Shown here in pieces: positions 54,077 to 62,553 of a stretch of DNA of 64,000 nt (positions within the stretch are counted from its first letter, which is position 1; every line of letters starts with the position of its first letter). Both the position numbers and the translations under genes were made by a program. The notes beneath the pieces were generated by a model, which was given only the letters and a program-made list of their open reading frames with translations, was not told where the DNA came from and searched no databases. Location: contig NZ_FPJG01000006.1 in the NCBI RefSeq assembly GCF_900119165.1, forward strand, positions 1,302,001-1,366,000, written 5' to 3'. The stretch is from Amycolatopsis australiensis. GTDB taxonomy: Bacteria; Actinomycetota; Actinomycetes; Mycobacteriales; Pseudonocardiaceae.

Positions 54077-54973
54077 GTGCTCCGTCCCTTCGTGGCCTAC
54101 CTGCGGGTGTACGAACCCCTGCTCGCCCTGGGCGACCCGCCGGACGAGCGGCTGCGCGCGGCCGTCGCGGCCGCCAAGCTCCGGCGGACGGACGCGGGCG
54201 TGCGGGAGCAGTCCATGTGGCTCAAGTCACAGGTCGCCGCCCCGCGGCGGCTGCTGCCCGCCGAGCTCGCCGACGGCCGTCCCGCGCCGAGCGTCCTGAC
54301 CGACGTCCTGGTGCTCGACCCGGCGGAGGTGCCGGGCGGCAAGGCCGAGCACGGCCCGCTGGTCTGCCCGCTGGAACTGCGCGCCCGGTCGGCGGCCGCG
54401 CTGGTGACGTTCCTCGGCGACGCGCACCCCGCACTGAAGAACGTGGTCCTCGACGAGGGTGGCTTCACCCAGGAGACGATCCGTGGCCGGACGAAGGCCG
54501 CCATGGCGGACCTCAGCACGTCGGCGGCGCACACGCTGTCGACCACCTGGACGGTGCCGCTGCCGTGGTTCGTGCTGATCGACCCGGACGAGCGGAAGCT
54601 GGTGCTGGGAACCGGCCGCGACGACCCGAAGCGCGAGCTGTCCTGGCGCACGACACTGGCCGACGCACAGCACCGGGCACGCGAGGCGGGCGAGCTGCTG
54701 GAGCAGACGTTCGGCGATTCCGGGCCGGGCCGGGTGCTGTTCGAGACGCGGCGCTGGCTGGACAACTTCCACGCGGACTCGGTGGTCGAGCTGGACTACG
54801 GCGGGCTGGTGCAGCTGTTCGCCGACCCCGTCCTGGAGTCCGACAACACGGCCGACGAGGTGCACGACATCCTGGACGCGCTGCGCTCCGGCAACGTCGA
54901 GGAGCTGGCGGAGCTGTTCTCGGACCTCCGCGAGTTCTGGGGCGACCTGGCGGCCCGCGAACGCTCGAACTGA
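54077..54973 (+). CDS. Conserved actinobacterial protein of unknown function
   Basis: A 298-residue cytoplasmic protein whose family I do not know. It has no signal peptide, membrane segment or known catalytic motif. TWTVPLPWFVLIDPDERKL and TRRWLDNFHADSVVELDYGG look like conserved cores, and the C-terminus is acidic and helical. GTG start at 54077. It stands alone between DUF3073 and the asparaginase gene, with its stop 15 bp from the convergent neighbour. Confidence 0.65.
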   Translation: MLRPFVAYLRVYEPLLALGDPPDERLRAAVAAAKLRRTDAGVREQSMWLKSQVAAPRRLLPAELADGRPAPSVLTDVLVLDPAEVPGGKAEHGPLVCPLELRARSAAALVTFLGDAHPALKNVVLDEGGFTQETIRGRTKAAMADLSTSAAHTLSTTWTVPLPWFVLIDPDERKLVLGTGRDDPKRELSWRTTLADAQHRAREAGELLEQTFGDSGPGRVLFETRRWLDNFHADSVVELDYGGLVQLFADPVLESDNTADEVHDILDALRSGNVEELAELFSDLREFWGDLAARERSN

Positions 54974-54988
54974 CCCGGCGGCAGCCGG

Positions 54989-55924
54989 TCAGCCGCGCAG
55001 TTCCGGTACCCGGACCTCGCCCACCGGACGGCCGCCGCCCAGCACCGCCGGGTGCGCCGGCTCCGCGAGCCCCGACACGTCCACCCCGAGATACCGCAGC
55101 GCCTCGACCGCCAGCGGCGCGCAGGCCCGCTTGTTGCCGTCGTCGATCTTCATCGCCACCGCGAACCCGTCCGGCAAGGCGAACGCCTGGACCCCTTCCG
55201 CGCCGCCCTTGGCGATCAGGCCGGTCACGGCCGACATCAGCTCCGTGTCTTCGCGGCCGGTTCCGGCCACCAGCCACGGGTGCGCCCGCATGGCCGCCGC
55301 CACCGAAGACGACGGCCCGGACGACGCCGTGGCCAGCCGGCCGAACGCGCGAGCCAAGCCGGTCAGCGAGAACGCGAACAGCGGCGCCCCGCAGCCGTCG
55401 ACGCCCGTGTGGGTGATCGGCTCGCCCGTCAGGTCCGCCACCGCCGACGCCAGTGCCTGCTGCAGCGGATGGTCCGGCTCCTCGTAGCCCGCCGTCGGCC
55501 AGCCCGCGCGCAGGCACGTCGTCAGCATGGCCGTGTGCTTGCCCGAGCAGTTCATCATCACCCGCCGCGGCTCGGCGGCGTCGCGCATGCTCGGCACGTG
55601 CAGCGGGAAGTCCGGCGGGCACGCCAGGTCGTCTTCGCGCAGGCCGGCCGCGTCGAGCAGCTCCAGTACCCGCTTGACGTGCCCCGGCTCGCCGGAGTGC
55701 GACGCGCACGCCAGCGCCAGGTCCTCGCCCGTGAAGTCCAGGCCGGACCGCAGCATCCCGACGGCCTGCAGCGGCTTGTTCGACGAACGCGGGAAGACCG
55801 GCGAAGTCACGTCGCCGAGGGCCAGCCGGGCGTCGCCTTCCGGGCCGGTCACCACCAGCGCGCCGCGGTGGACGCTTTCGACGAAACCCGAACGGACGAC
55901 CTCGGCGAGAACGGGGTTGGTCAC
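54989..55924 (-). CDS. Asparaginase II-type amidohydrolase (PF06089)
   Basis: A 311-residue protein of the thermolabile asparaginase II family, distinct from the E. coli enzymes. RSGFVESVHRG near the start, FPRSSNKPLQA, CASHSGEPGH and MMNCSGKHTAML are family blocks; serine and lysine in SSNK and SGKH are probably catalytic. It would hydrolyse asparagine to aspartate and ammonia. The GTG start overlaps the upstream rsiG stop by 4 bp, so the two genes are coupled. Confidence 0.85.
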   Translation of the reverse strand: MTNPVLAEVVRSGFVESVHRGALVVTGPEGDARLALGDVTSPVFPRSSNKPLQAVGMLRSGLDFTGEDLALACASHSGEPGHVKRVLELLDAAGLREDDLACPPDFPLHVPSMRDAAEPRRVMMNCSGKHTAMLTTCLRAGWPTAGYEEPDHPLQQALASAVADLTGEPITHTGVDGCGAPLFAFSLTGLARAFGRLATASSGPSSSVAAAMRAHPWLVAGTGREDTELMSAVTGLIAKGGAEGVQAFALPDGFAVAMKIDDGNKRACAPLAVEALRYLGVDVSGLAEPAHPAVLGGGRPVGEVRVPELRG

Positions 55925-56487
55925 TGCTCGCCGGTCCCGCCTTCGTTCTCCAGCAGCTCGTCCACAGTGGCCGATCCCTGCTGGTAGCGCTTCGCGATCT
56001 CCGCGTTCAGCGCGTCCATGACGCCTTGGACCTCGCGCCGGAAGGACGACACCGACAGCTCTTCGCTCGCGTACGTGTCCAAAGCGGCCGCGAGCTTCTC
56101 GTCCGAAAGCGACCCGACGTCGGTCAGGTCGGTGTCGCCGATCAGGGCTTCGGCGTGCCGCCGGTGCTCGCCGGCGCGTGACGGCTCGAGCTGCTGGTGC
56201 CGTCCCGAGCCCGCGGCCGGGCCGAGCGCGTTGTCCGCGAGGATGGTGGCCAGCTGGTCGACGATGCTCGACTCGCCGCCGGAGCTGCGCCGCGCCTGCT
56301 CGGCGCGCACGATGTCGATCCGGGCGTGCAGGAGCCGGCGCAGGTAGGACAGGTCCGTCTCCTCCTGCGCGGCTTCGTCACGCCGCTCGCGCAGCACCTT
56401 CAGCGGCAGTTCACCCAGGCCGCTGAGGTACCCCGGGCCGAGCACGCGGTCGATCCGCCGCCTGCCACCGGGCCGCACTTCGATCAC
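55921..56487 (-). CDS. rsiG: RsiG-type cyclic-di-GMP-responsive anti-sigma factor
   Basis: A 188-residue helical protein. RRRIDRVLGPGYLSGLGELPL is the family start. Two copies of the cyclic-di-GMP motif E-x3-S-x2-R-x3-Q-x3-D are seen: E43, S47, R50, H54, D58 (histidine in place of glutamine) and E143, S147, R150, Q154, D158. They are exactly 100 residues apart. In Streptomyces, RsiG loaded with cyclic-di-GMP holds the sporulation sigma factor WhiG. Here it is translationally coupled to an asparaginase gene; no whiG is in the window. Confidence 0.87.
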   Translation of the reverse strand: MIEVRPGGRRRIDRVLGPGYLSGLGELPLKVLRERRDEAAQEETDLSYLRRLLHARIDIVRAEQARRSSGGESSIVDQLATILADNALGPAAGSGRHQQLEPSRAGEHRRHAEALIGDTDLTDVGSLSDEKLAAALDTYASEELSVSSFRREVQGVMDALNAEIAKRYQQGSATVDELLENEGGTGEQ

Positions 56488-56536
56488 AGCGCAGTTTATC
56501 CCGGTTGAGCGTGATCTCGCCGTCAGGGCCCGGGCT

Positions 56537-57667
56537 TCAGCCACGAAGTTGCGCCGCCGCCGCCCGGCCCGGCGCGGGCTGCTCCGACGGCACCGAATCG
56601 GGGTCGATCGCCGCCTGGACGAGGTTGTCCTCCGAGCCGGTCAGCAGCTCCGCGCCCACCGGCGTCGAACGCTTGACCAGCGCCAGCGCGATCGGGCCCA
56701 GCTCGTGGTGCTGGATCACCGTGCCGACCCGGCCGACCGCCCGGCCGTCCAGCAGCACCGGGTCGCCGGTCTCCGGCGTCACCTCCGGCGAGCCGTCGAG
56801 GTGCAGCAGGAGCAGGTTCCGCGGCGGACGGCCGACGTTGTGCACCTTCGACACCGTCTCCTGGCCGCGGTAGCAGCCCTTGGCGACGTGCGCCGCCGAG
56901 CCGACCCAGCCGACCTCGTGCGGGATCGTGCGCTCGTCGGTGTCGACCCCCAGCCGCGGCCGCAGCGACTCGACGCGCAGGGCGTCGAACGTCCAGCTGC
57001 CCGCCGCGCGGGCGCCGGCGTCGGTGAGCCGCTTCCACCAGCCGGCCAGCGCGTCGCGGGGCACCGCCAGGTCGACGCTGGACCGGCCCGGCCACGGCAT
57101 CCGCCGCGCGAACCCGCCACCGGGCAGCGCCGCGACCGCGTACGGCTCCGGGCCGACCTCGGCGCCGGCCGCGCTCAGCACGCGCTCGGCGTCCGGGCCG
57201 AGCACGGTCAGCAGCGCCAGCTCGCCGGTCGCGTCGCGGATGTCCACCTTGGACCAGAACTTCATCGCCTCGAGGTACTCGCGCAGCGTCTGCGGACCGC
57301 CCTTGGGCAGCGCGCTGGTGACGCTCGTGCCGGGGTCGGTGTCGAGGTAGACCGTGCCGTCGAGGTGGGCCAGCACCATGTGCGTCTCGACGCGGCCCTG
57401 GCTGTCCAGCACCAGCGCCTCGGTGCCGGAACCCTCGGCCAGCCCGGTCACGTGCTGCGAGATCACCAGGTGCAGCCACGAAAGCCGCTCTTCGCCCGTG
57501 ACGGCGAGGAACTCGCGGTGCGACCGGTCGATCACGACCACGCCGCGCGAGGCCGTCCGCTGCTCCGCGAACGGGTCTCCCCAGTGCCAGGGGACGCCGG
57601 CTTCGGGGTGGTTGTCGGGCGGGGCGATGGATCCGGGCACGTCCAGCAGCGGCGAGCGGTACGGCAT
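56537..57667 (-). CDS. ygfZ: YgfZ/GcvT-like folate-binding iron-sulfur maturation protein
   Basis: A 376-residue protein related to the glycine-cleavage T protein. The signature KGCYRGQE, with the functional cysteine, is in the last third, after RLGVDTDERTIPHEVGW. YgfZ binds folate and helps build or repair iron-sulfur clusters. The N-terminal half has VVVIDRSHREFLAVTGEERLSWLHLVISQHV-type blocks typical of T proteins. It is divergent from the pabC-like gene, 31 bp away; TAGGCT 7 bases before the ATG overlaps a GGGAGG site. Confidence 0.9.
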   Translation of the reverse strand: MPYRSPLLDVPGSIAPPDNHPEAGVPWHWGDPFAEQRTASRGVVVIDRSHREFLAVTGEERLSWLHLVISQHVTGLAEGSGTEALVLDSQGRVETHMVLAHLDGTVYLDTDPGTSVTSALPKGGPQTLREYLEAMKFWSKVDIRDATGELALLTVLGPDAERVLSAAGAEVGPEPYAVAALPGGGFARRMPWPGRSSVDLAVPRDALAGWWKRLTDAGARAAGSWTFDALRVESLRPRLGVDTDERTIPHEVGWVGSAAHVAKGCYRGQETVSKVHNVGRPPRNLLLLHLDGSPEVTPETGDPVLLDGRAVGRVGTVIQHHELGPIALALVKRSTPVGAELLTGSEDNLVQAAIDPDSVPSEQPAPGRAAAAQLRG

Positions 57668-57698
57668 GCCTCCCAGCCTAGGTGAGTACCGTGTCGGC

Positions 57699-58546
57699 AT
57701 GCGCGTGCTCGTCTTCCTCGACGGAACCCCGGCCGACCCCGACACCCCCAGATCAAGGTCGACGACCTCGGGCTGCAGCGGGGCGACGGCGTCTTCGAGA
57801 CCATCCTGGTCGTCGACGGAAAGCCCCGTGAGCTGCGTCCGCACCTGGAGCGGCTGGCCCGCTCGGCGGCCATGCTGGACCTGCCGGAGCCCGACCTCAC
57901 CGCGTGGGAACGCGTCGTCACGCTGGTGCTGCGGCAGTGGTCCGGCGGGCCCGAAATGGTGCTGAAACTCGTGTACACCAGGGGTTCCGACGGCGACCCC
58001 GGCGCCGTGCCGACGGGGTTCGCGCTCGGTTCGGAGTTGCCCGCGTCGATCCTCAAGGCACGCGCGGAGGGCGTCGCCGCGATCACCCTCGACCGCGGCT
58101 TCCCGCCGGACATCGCGCACCGCGCGCCGTGGCTGCTGCTCGGCGCGAAACCGCTGTCCTACGCCGTCAACATGGCCGCCCTGCGGGAAGCCGGGCGCCG
58201 CGGCGCCGAAGATGTGATTTTCACCGCTGCCGACGGTTCGATCTTCGAAGGGCCGACGTCGACGGTCGTGCTCGCGAAGGGGCGGACGCTCTACACGCCA
58301 CCGCCGAGCATCGGCATCCTGCCGGGCACGACCCAGGCGGCGCTGTTCCGCGGTGCCGAGAAGGCGGGCTGGGCGGTCAAGGTGGAGCCACTGACCGTGC
58401 GCGACCTGGTCGAAGGGGACGGCGTGTTCATGGCCTCGAGCGTGCGCAAGCTGACCCGGGTGCACACGCTGGACGGCGAGCGGCTGCCCGGCTCGTCGGC
58501 GGTCCACGCCGAGCTCGTCGCGGCCTACGAGGCCGAATACGCCTGA
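57699..58546 (+). pseudogene. pabC: Class IV aminotransferase/aminodeoxychorismate lyase (PabC-like) with a frameshift
   Basis: Fold-type IV PLP enzyme. The C-terminal 224 codons (from 57872) include YAVNMAALREAG, IFEGPTSTVVLAKG and MASSVRKL, as in aminodeoxychorismate lyases. The family N-terminus is encoded just before: MRVLVFLDGTPADPDTP in one frame, then IKVDDLGLQRGDGVFETIL in another, joined at a run of five C (57745-57749). One more C would give a continuous gene. Either a sequencing error or a real mutation; without repair no good start codon exists upstream of 57872. Likely role: 4-aminobenzoate for folate. Confidence 0.75.
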
Positions 58547-58950
58547 GCCAGGCTGATCCGGACGACCGCGGGCGCCACATCTTCGGCGCGGTAGGCGGCG
58601 ATCTTGTGGTGGCCGTCGATGATCAGCTCGCGGTCGCCGTCGGCCAGCACCACCGCGACCGGGCGGTGCCCGGTGCGGATCGCGGTCCGGTAGTAGCCGA
58701 CGCGGGCTTCGTCGGACGGCGGCCAGGCGTCGGTCGGCGTGAGCAGCCGGTCGTCGGGCAGCCGTTCCGGGCCGCTGACGTGGTAGTCGCCGTCGACGAG
58801 CAGGTCGAGGACCGGGCCGAGCGTGGTGGCCAGCGGGCGGCGCAGCTGGCCGGTGGCCAGCGCGATCCGCAGCGACTGGGGCAGCTCCGCCCGCACCCGC
58901 GTGTTCACGTCGAGGAAACCCGTGCCACCGCTGATCGTCACCTGTTCCAC
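58525..58950 (-). CDS. ParB-nuclease-domain-like protein
   Basis: A 141-residue protein whose C-terminal part has ELIIDGHHKIAAYR, the pattern of the ParB/Srx fold (D-G-x-H-R/K). Such small proteins bind nucleotide or DNA, or act on ADP-ribose; the function here is unknown. I chose the GTG at 58950 (VEQVTISGG), as no better start is visible upstream. The 3' end overlaps the pabC-like gene by 22 bp on the other strand. Confidence 0.6.
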   Translation of the reverse strand: MEQVTISGGTGFLDVNTRVRAELPQSLRIALATGQLRRPLATTLGPVLDLLVDGDYHVSGPERLPDDRLLTPTDAWPPSDEARVGYYRTAIRTGHRPVAVVLADGDRELIIDGHHKIAAYRAEDVAPAVVRISLAQAYSAS

Positions 58951-59048
58951 GACTATCAGGACGGGCGGCGGCGCGACATGGTTCCGGCTCCTACCCGGAC
59001 GGGCGCACGGCGTGACCCGGGTCTCACCCGCGTGGCGGTACCGGACTT

Positions 59049-59897
59049 TCAGGACACCCGGAAGCGCACCCGGGTGCCCGGACGCGCCTGGGCGAGCGCG
59101 CCGAGCGCGGCGCCGCGCACGACGGCCGCCACGGGGTAGCCGCCGGTCGTCGGGTGATCGGCGAGGAAGACCACCGGCAGGCCGCTCGGCGGCACCTGGA
59201 TCGCGCCGGTGACGACGCCCTCGCTCGGCAGCTCGGCGTCGACGGCCCGGCGCAGCGGCGTCCCGTCCAGGCGCAGGCCGACGCGGTTCGACTCGGCCGT
59301 GACCGTCCACCACGCCGAGAGGCCGCGGGCGGGGTCGTCGAGCCAGTCGTCGCGCGGGCCGAGCGTCACCGGCACGACCAGGGCGTCCGGCGCCTGCCAG
59401 GGCACGACGACGTCCGCGCCCGCCGGGATCCCGGCCGGCGAGCCGAGCGGGAGCACGTCTCCCGCGGCCAGCGGCGCCGGGCCGATGCCGGACAGGACGT
59501 CCCGCGAACGGCTGCCCAGCACCTCCTCGACGGCGATGCCGCCGGACACCGCCAGGTAGCAGCGCAGGCCTGTCGGCGGAGTGCCGATCGACAGCGTCTG
59601 CCCGGCCCGCACGGCGATCGGCACGTGCGAGCCGGCGGAACGGCCGTCGACGGTGACCGGGACCGCGGGGCCGGTCACCGCGACCGTCGCCGACGCCGTG
59701 AGCCGCACCGACAGGCCGCCGAGCAGCGTCTCGATGCCCGCGGCGGCCTCGTCGTTGCCGGCCAGGCGGTTCGCGAGCCGCAGCGAAGAGACGTCCAGCG
59801 CACCCGACGGCGCGACGCCGAGGTGCGCGTAGCCGGGCCGGCCCAGGTCCTCGACCAGTGCGTACCGCCCGGCGTCGAGGACCTCCAGCGTCCTCAT
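59049..59897 (-). CDS. pxpC: 5-oxoprolinase subunit C (PxpC/KipA family)
   Basis: A 282-residue protein of the biotin-dependent carboxyltransferase-like family. GRYALVEDLGRPGYAHLGV at the start, SNRVGLRLDG and ADHPTTGGYPVAAVV are family marks. With PxpA and PxpB it hydrolyses 5-oxoproline (pyroglutamate) to glutamate with ATP. It overlaps pxpB by 4 bp (ATGA). I do not see pxpA (LamB/YcsF) in the window, so the third subunit is elsewhere. Confidence 0.88.
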   Translation of the reverse strand: MRTLEVLDAGRYALVEDLGRPGYAHLGVAPSGALDVSSLRLANRLAGNDEAAAGIETLLGGLSVRLTASATVAVTGPAVPVTVDGRSAGSHVPIAVRAGQTLSIGTPPTGLRCYLAVSGGIAVEEVLGSRSRDVLSGIGPAPLAAGDVLPLGSPAGIPAGADVVVPWQAPDALVVPVTLGPRDDWLDDPARGLSAWWTVTAESNRVGLRLDGTPLRRAVDAELPSEGVVTGAIQVPPSGLPVVFLADHPTTGGYPVAAVVRGAALGALAQARPGTRVRFRVS

Positions 59898-60490
59898 CGG
59901 ACGCTCCGGAAGCGGACGCGGTCACCCGGCGCGAACAACGCGGGCGGGTCGGCGTGCGGGTCGAACAACGTCGCCGACGTGTGGCCCAAGAGCCGCCAGC
60001 CGCCGGGCGACTCGCGCGGGTAGACGCCGGTGAACTCGCCCGCCAGGCCGACCGACCCGGCCGGGACGCGGGTGCGTGGCGACTCCAGGCGCGGCTGCCG
60101 AAGCGGCTCCGGAAGCCCGGTCAGGTAGCCGAAGCCGGGCGCGAACCCGGTGAAGGCGACCGTGTAGACCGCGCCGGTGTGCAGTTCGACGACGGCGTCC
60201 GTGGACAGCCCGGCGTCTTCGGCGACGCGGCCGAGGTCTTCACCGTCGTAGCGGACGTCGAGCGTGACTTCGCGGGGCTCGCCGGCGGGCGGGTGCGCCG
60301 GATCGGCGTCGGCCAGCAGGGCCTGCACGGCCGCGACACCACCGACGACCAGCAGGCTGCGCGCCCCGGGCACGAGGTCGACGACCCCGTCCGGGCGGGC
60401 GGCCAGCACCGTGGCGTGAGCGGCCCGCATCTCGTCGAGGGAGCCGCAGTCGAGCAGGGCGGCGTCCTCGCCACAGGGCCGCCAGCGCAC
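59894..60490 (-). CDS. pxpB: 5-oxoprolinase subunit B (PxpB/KipI family)
   Basis: A 198-residue protein with the KipI-like fold. VAFTGFAPGFGYLTGLPEPL and VPAGSVGLAGEFTGVYP are the conserved cores, and GGWRLLGHT follows. It pairs with PxpC. I chose GTG at 60490, 5 bases after the nitrobindin stop; a CTG at 60502 would overlap that stop and is the alternative. The spacing makes nitrobindin, pxpB and pxpC a likely single transcript with the small membrane protein at its head. Confidence 0.87.
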   Translation of the reverse strand: MRWRPCGEDAALLDCGSLDEMRAAHATVLAARPDGVVDLVPGARSLLVVGGVAAVQALLADADPAHPPAGEPREVTLDVRYDGEDLGRVAEDAGLSTDAVVELHTGAVYTVAFTGFAPGFGYLTGLPEPLRQPRLESPRTRVPAGSVGLAGEFTGVYPRESPGGWRLLGHTSATLFDPHADPPALFAPGDRVRFRSVR

Positions 60491-60495
60491 GGCCG

Positions 60496-61110
60496 TCAGC
60501 CGGCGACGCGGCGCAGCAGGGCCGAAGTGTGCGGCTGCATCTCCTGGCCCGCCATCGCGCGCTCCTCGACGTAGCCGAGGGAGCCTTCGATCAGGCCGTA
60601 CAGCCGCTGGGCCGCGGTGACGTCCTTGGCCGTGGCCGTGCGGATCACCGCGTCGGTGCCCAGCTCCCAGGACGTCTGGTTGCGCGGCTTGCCGTAGTAC
60701 AGCTCGACGATGCCGGTGTTGTGGGTGAGCAGCAGCTCGATCGTGTCGTCCTCCTGCGGCCGCCAGAACCCGGACTCGCGGGCGGCGGGGCGGATGACGT
60801 TGCCGTCTTCGTCCAGCAGCCACGAGCGGGACTCGTGGATGAGGAACGGGCGGCCGTCGTGGGAGATCGTCAGCTGCTGCGCGAACTTGTACGGGCCCTC
60901 GATGGTCGGGTAGTCGACCTCGCCCTCACCGCGCCACACGCCGACGAGCGGCAGCAACGCGAGACACGCGTCGTTGAGGTTCGGCCCCTCGCGCAGGTTC
61001 GCGGTGTCGTTGGGGATGGGCAGGTCGTCCCACAGCGGGAGGTTGCGCCCGCGGGTGCTTTCCGCGCGCTTTTCCGCTGCCGCGATGGCTTCGTCGCCGC
61101 TGGCGGTCAT
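60496..61110 (-). CDS. Nitrobindin-like heme-binding beta-barrel protein
   Basis: A 204-residue FABP-like protein (DUF1794 family). GVWRGEGEVDYPTIEGPYKF is the start of the ten-stranded barrel, as in nitrobindins, and the last quarter has EERAMAGQEMQPHTSA, where the heme-ligand histidine usually lies. Actinobacterial nitrobindins bind ferric heme and convert peroxynitrite to nitrate. It starts 3 bases after the stop of a 32-residue membrane protein and leads into pxpB. Confidence 0.83.
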   Translation of the reverse strand: MTASGDEAIAAAEKRAESTRGRNLPLWDDLPIPNDTANLREGPNLNDACLALLPLVGVWRGEGEVDYPTIEGPYKFAQQLTISHDGRPFLIHESRSWLLDEDGNVIRPAARESGFWRPQEDDTIELLLTHNTGIVELYYGKPRNQTSWELGTDAVIRTATAKDVTAAQRLYGLIEGSLGYVEERAMAGQEMQPHTSALLRRVAG

Positions 61111-61113
61111 GGC

Positions 61114-61212
61114 TCAGCGCTGGTCCGCGTACAGCCGGTAGACGACGTACACGGCGAACCAGACGACGGCGATGCCCGCGAGCACCAGCAAGGTCGTAAA
61201 GAGAGCTTCCAC
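61114..61212 (-). CDS. 32-residue single-helix membrane protein
   Basis: A very short gene. It encodes one membrane helix (LFTTLLVLAGIAVVWFAVYV) with a short N-terminus and a YRLYADQR tail. The GTG at 61212 has TAAGCT exactly 7 bases upstream, a -10 box placed for a leaderless transcript. The nitrobindin ATG follows its stop by 3 bases, which is strong evidence for translation and coupling. Function unknown; perhaps a membrane tether or regulator for the downstream heme protein. Confidence 0.6.
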   Translation of the reverse strand: MEALFTTLLVLAGIAVVWFAVYVVYRLYADQR

Positions 61213-61329
61213 GGCTGGCAGCTTAGTCCGCCCGGCCGCGTCCGGCCCGGCCCAGGGTCGCCGCGGTGAGCACGGTCACCGCCGGCAGGACGACGCCGGG
61301 CTCGCTCGCCGCGTCAGGTCCAGCGCACG

Positions 61330-61365
61330 GCGAAGGCCTCCCCACCGGAGTGAGGAGGCCTTCGC
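61330..61365 (-). terminator. Hairpin after the sulfur operon
   Basis: A perfect 12-bp stem (GCGAAGGCCTCC/GGAGGCCTTCGC) with a 12-base loop, beginning 10 bp past the DUF1416 stop. It separates this operon from the small-protein/nitrobindin unit. Confidence 0.65.
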
Positions 61366-61375
61366 GGAAGGAACG

Positions 61376-61687
61376 TCAGGCGACCGAGATGGCCAGCTGG
61401 TGCAGGCCCGGGCCCTCGGCGGTCACGGACGCCTCGCCGTTGCCGGTGCGGTGCAGCGCGCGGACCGTCCAGTCGCCCGGGGCCGCGTAGAAGCGGAAGT
61501 CGCCCTCGGGTGAGGAGACCACCTCGCCGGTGAAGTCGCCGCCGCCGTCCAGCAGGCGGACGAACGCGCCGGCGACCGGGCCGTTCGCGCCCGTCACCTT
61601 GCCGGCCAGCACGACCTGGCCCTTCGTGTCGAAGTCCGCCGGCGTGGCCTCCTGGACCGGTGCGCCGCAGCTGTCGTCTACCGCCAT
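61376..61687 (-). CDS. DUF1416 protein of the rhodanese operon
   Basis: A 103-residue protein with an immunoglobulin-like or carboxypeptidase-regulatory-like fold: GKVTGANGPVAGAFVRLLDGGGDFTGEVVSS, then FRFYAAPGDWTVRAL. DUF1416 genes are almost always next to a rhodanese gene in actinobacteria. One cysteine (DDSCGAP, residue 6) could be the sulfur acceptor. Its start overlaps the rhodanese stop by one base (TGATG). Role in sulfur handling is inferred from context. Confidence 0.85.
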   Translation of the reverse strand: MAVDDSCGAPVQEATPADFDTKGQVVLAGKVTGANGPVAGAFVRLLDGGGDFTGEVVSSPEGDFRFYAAPGDWTVRALHRTGNGEASVTAEGPGLHQLAISVA

Positions 61688-62523
61688 CACTTGGCTCCCA
61701 ACTCGACCGGCACGCCGACCAGCGAGCCGTATTCCGTCCACGAACCGTCGTAGTTCTTCACGTCCTGGTAGCCCAGCAGCTCGTGCAGCGCGAACCAGGC
61801 GATGGACGACCGCTCACCGATGCGGCAGTAGGCGATGGTGCCCTTGCTTTCGTCGATGCCCTCGTCCTTGTAGAGCTCCCGGATCTCGTCCTCGGTCTTG
61901 AAGGTGCCGTCCTCGTTGGCGACCTTCGCCCACGGCACGTTCAGGGCGCCCGGGATGTGGCCGGGGACCTGGGACTGCTCCTGCGGCAGGTGCGCCGGGG
62001 CGAGCAGCTTGCCGGAGAACTCGTCGGGCGAGCGCACGTCGACGAAGTTCTTCGACCCGATCGACTGGACGACCTCGTCGCGGAACGCGCGCAGCGACAG
62101 GTCCTGGTCCTTGGCCTGGTAGTTCGTCGGCTCGCGCTTGACCTCGTCGGAGTTCAGCTCGCGGCCGTCGAGCTCCCACTTCTTGCGGCCGCCGTCGAGC
62201 AGCTTGACCTTCTCGTGGCCGTACAGCTTGAAGTACCAGTACGCGTACGCGGCGAACCAGTTGTTGTTGCCGCCGTAGAGGATCACGAGGTCGTCGTTGG
62301 AGATGCCCTTCTCCGAGAGGAGCTTCTCGAAGCCCTCCTTGGAGACGAAGTCGCGGCGCACCCCGTCCTGCAGGTCCTTCCGCCAGTCGAACTTCACCGC
62401 GCCCCGGATGTGGCCGGCGTCGTAGGCGGTGGTGTCCTCGTCGACCTCGGCGAACACGACGCCGGGGGTGTCCAGGTTCTCCTCGGCCCACTGGGTGGTG
62501 ACCAGGACGTCTTCACGGCTCAT
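61687..62523 (-). CDS. sseA: Thiosulfate sulfurtransferase (two-domain rhodanese)
   Basis: A 278-residue enzyme with an inactive N-terminal rhodanese domain (about 1-125) and a catalytic C-terminal one. The active-site cysteine is in AYCRIGERSS. GHIRGAVKFDWRKDL and GHIPGALNVPW are the matching domain motifs. It transfers sulfane sulfur from thiosulfate to cyanide or thiols. Same group as CysA2/SseA of mycobacteria. It follows DUF4395 by 30 bp and precedes DUF1416 with a one-base overlap. Confidence 0.92.
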   Translation of the reverse strand: MSREDVLVTTQWAEENLDTPGVVFAEVDEDTTAYDAGHIRGAVKFDWRKDLQDGVRRDFVSKEGFEKLLSEKGISNDDLVILYGGNNNWFAAYAYWYFKLYGHEKVKLLDGGRKKWELDGRELNSDEVKREPTNYQAKDQDLSLRAFRDEVVQSIGSKNFVDVRSPDEFSGKLLAPAHLPQEQSQVPGHIPGALNVPWAKVANEDGTFKTEDEIRELYKDEGIDESKGTIAYCRIGERSSIAWFALHELLGYQDVKNYDGSWTEYGSLVGVPVELGAK

Positions 62524-62553
62524 GAACAGAACTCTCTTTCTGGGGTTGACTCT

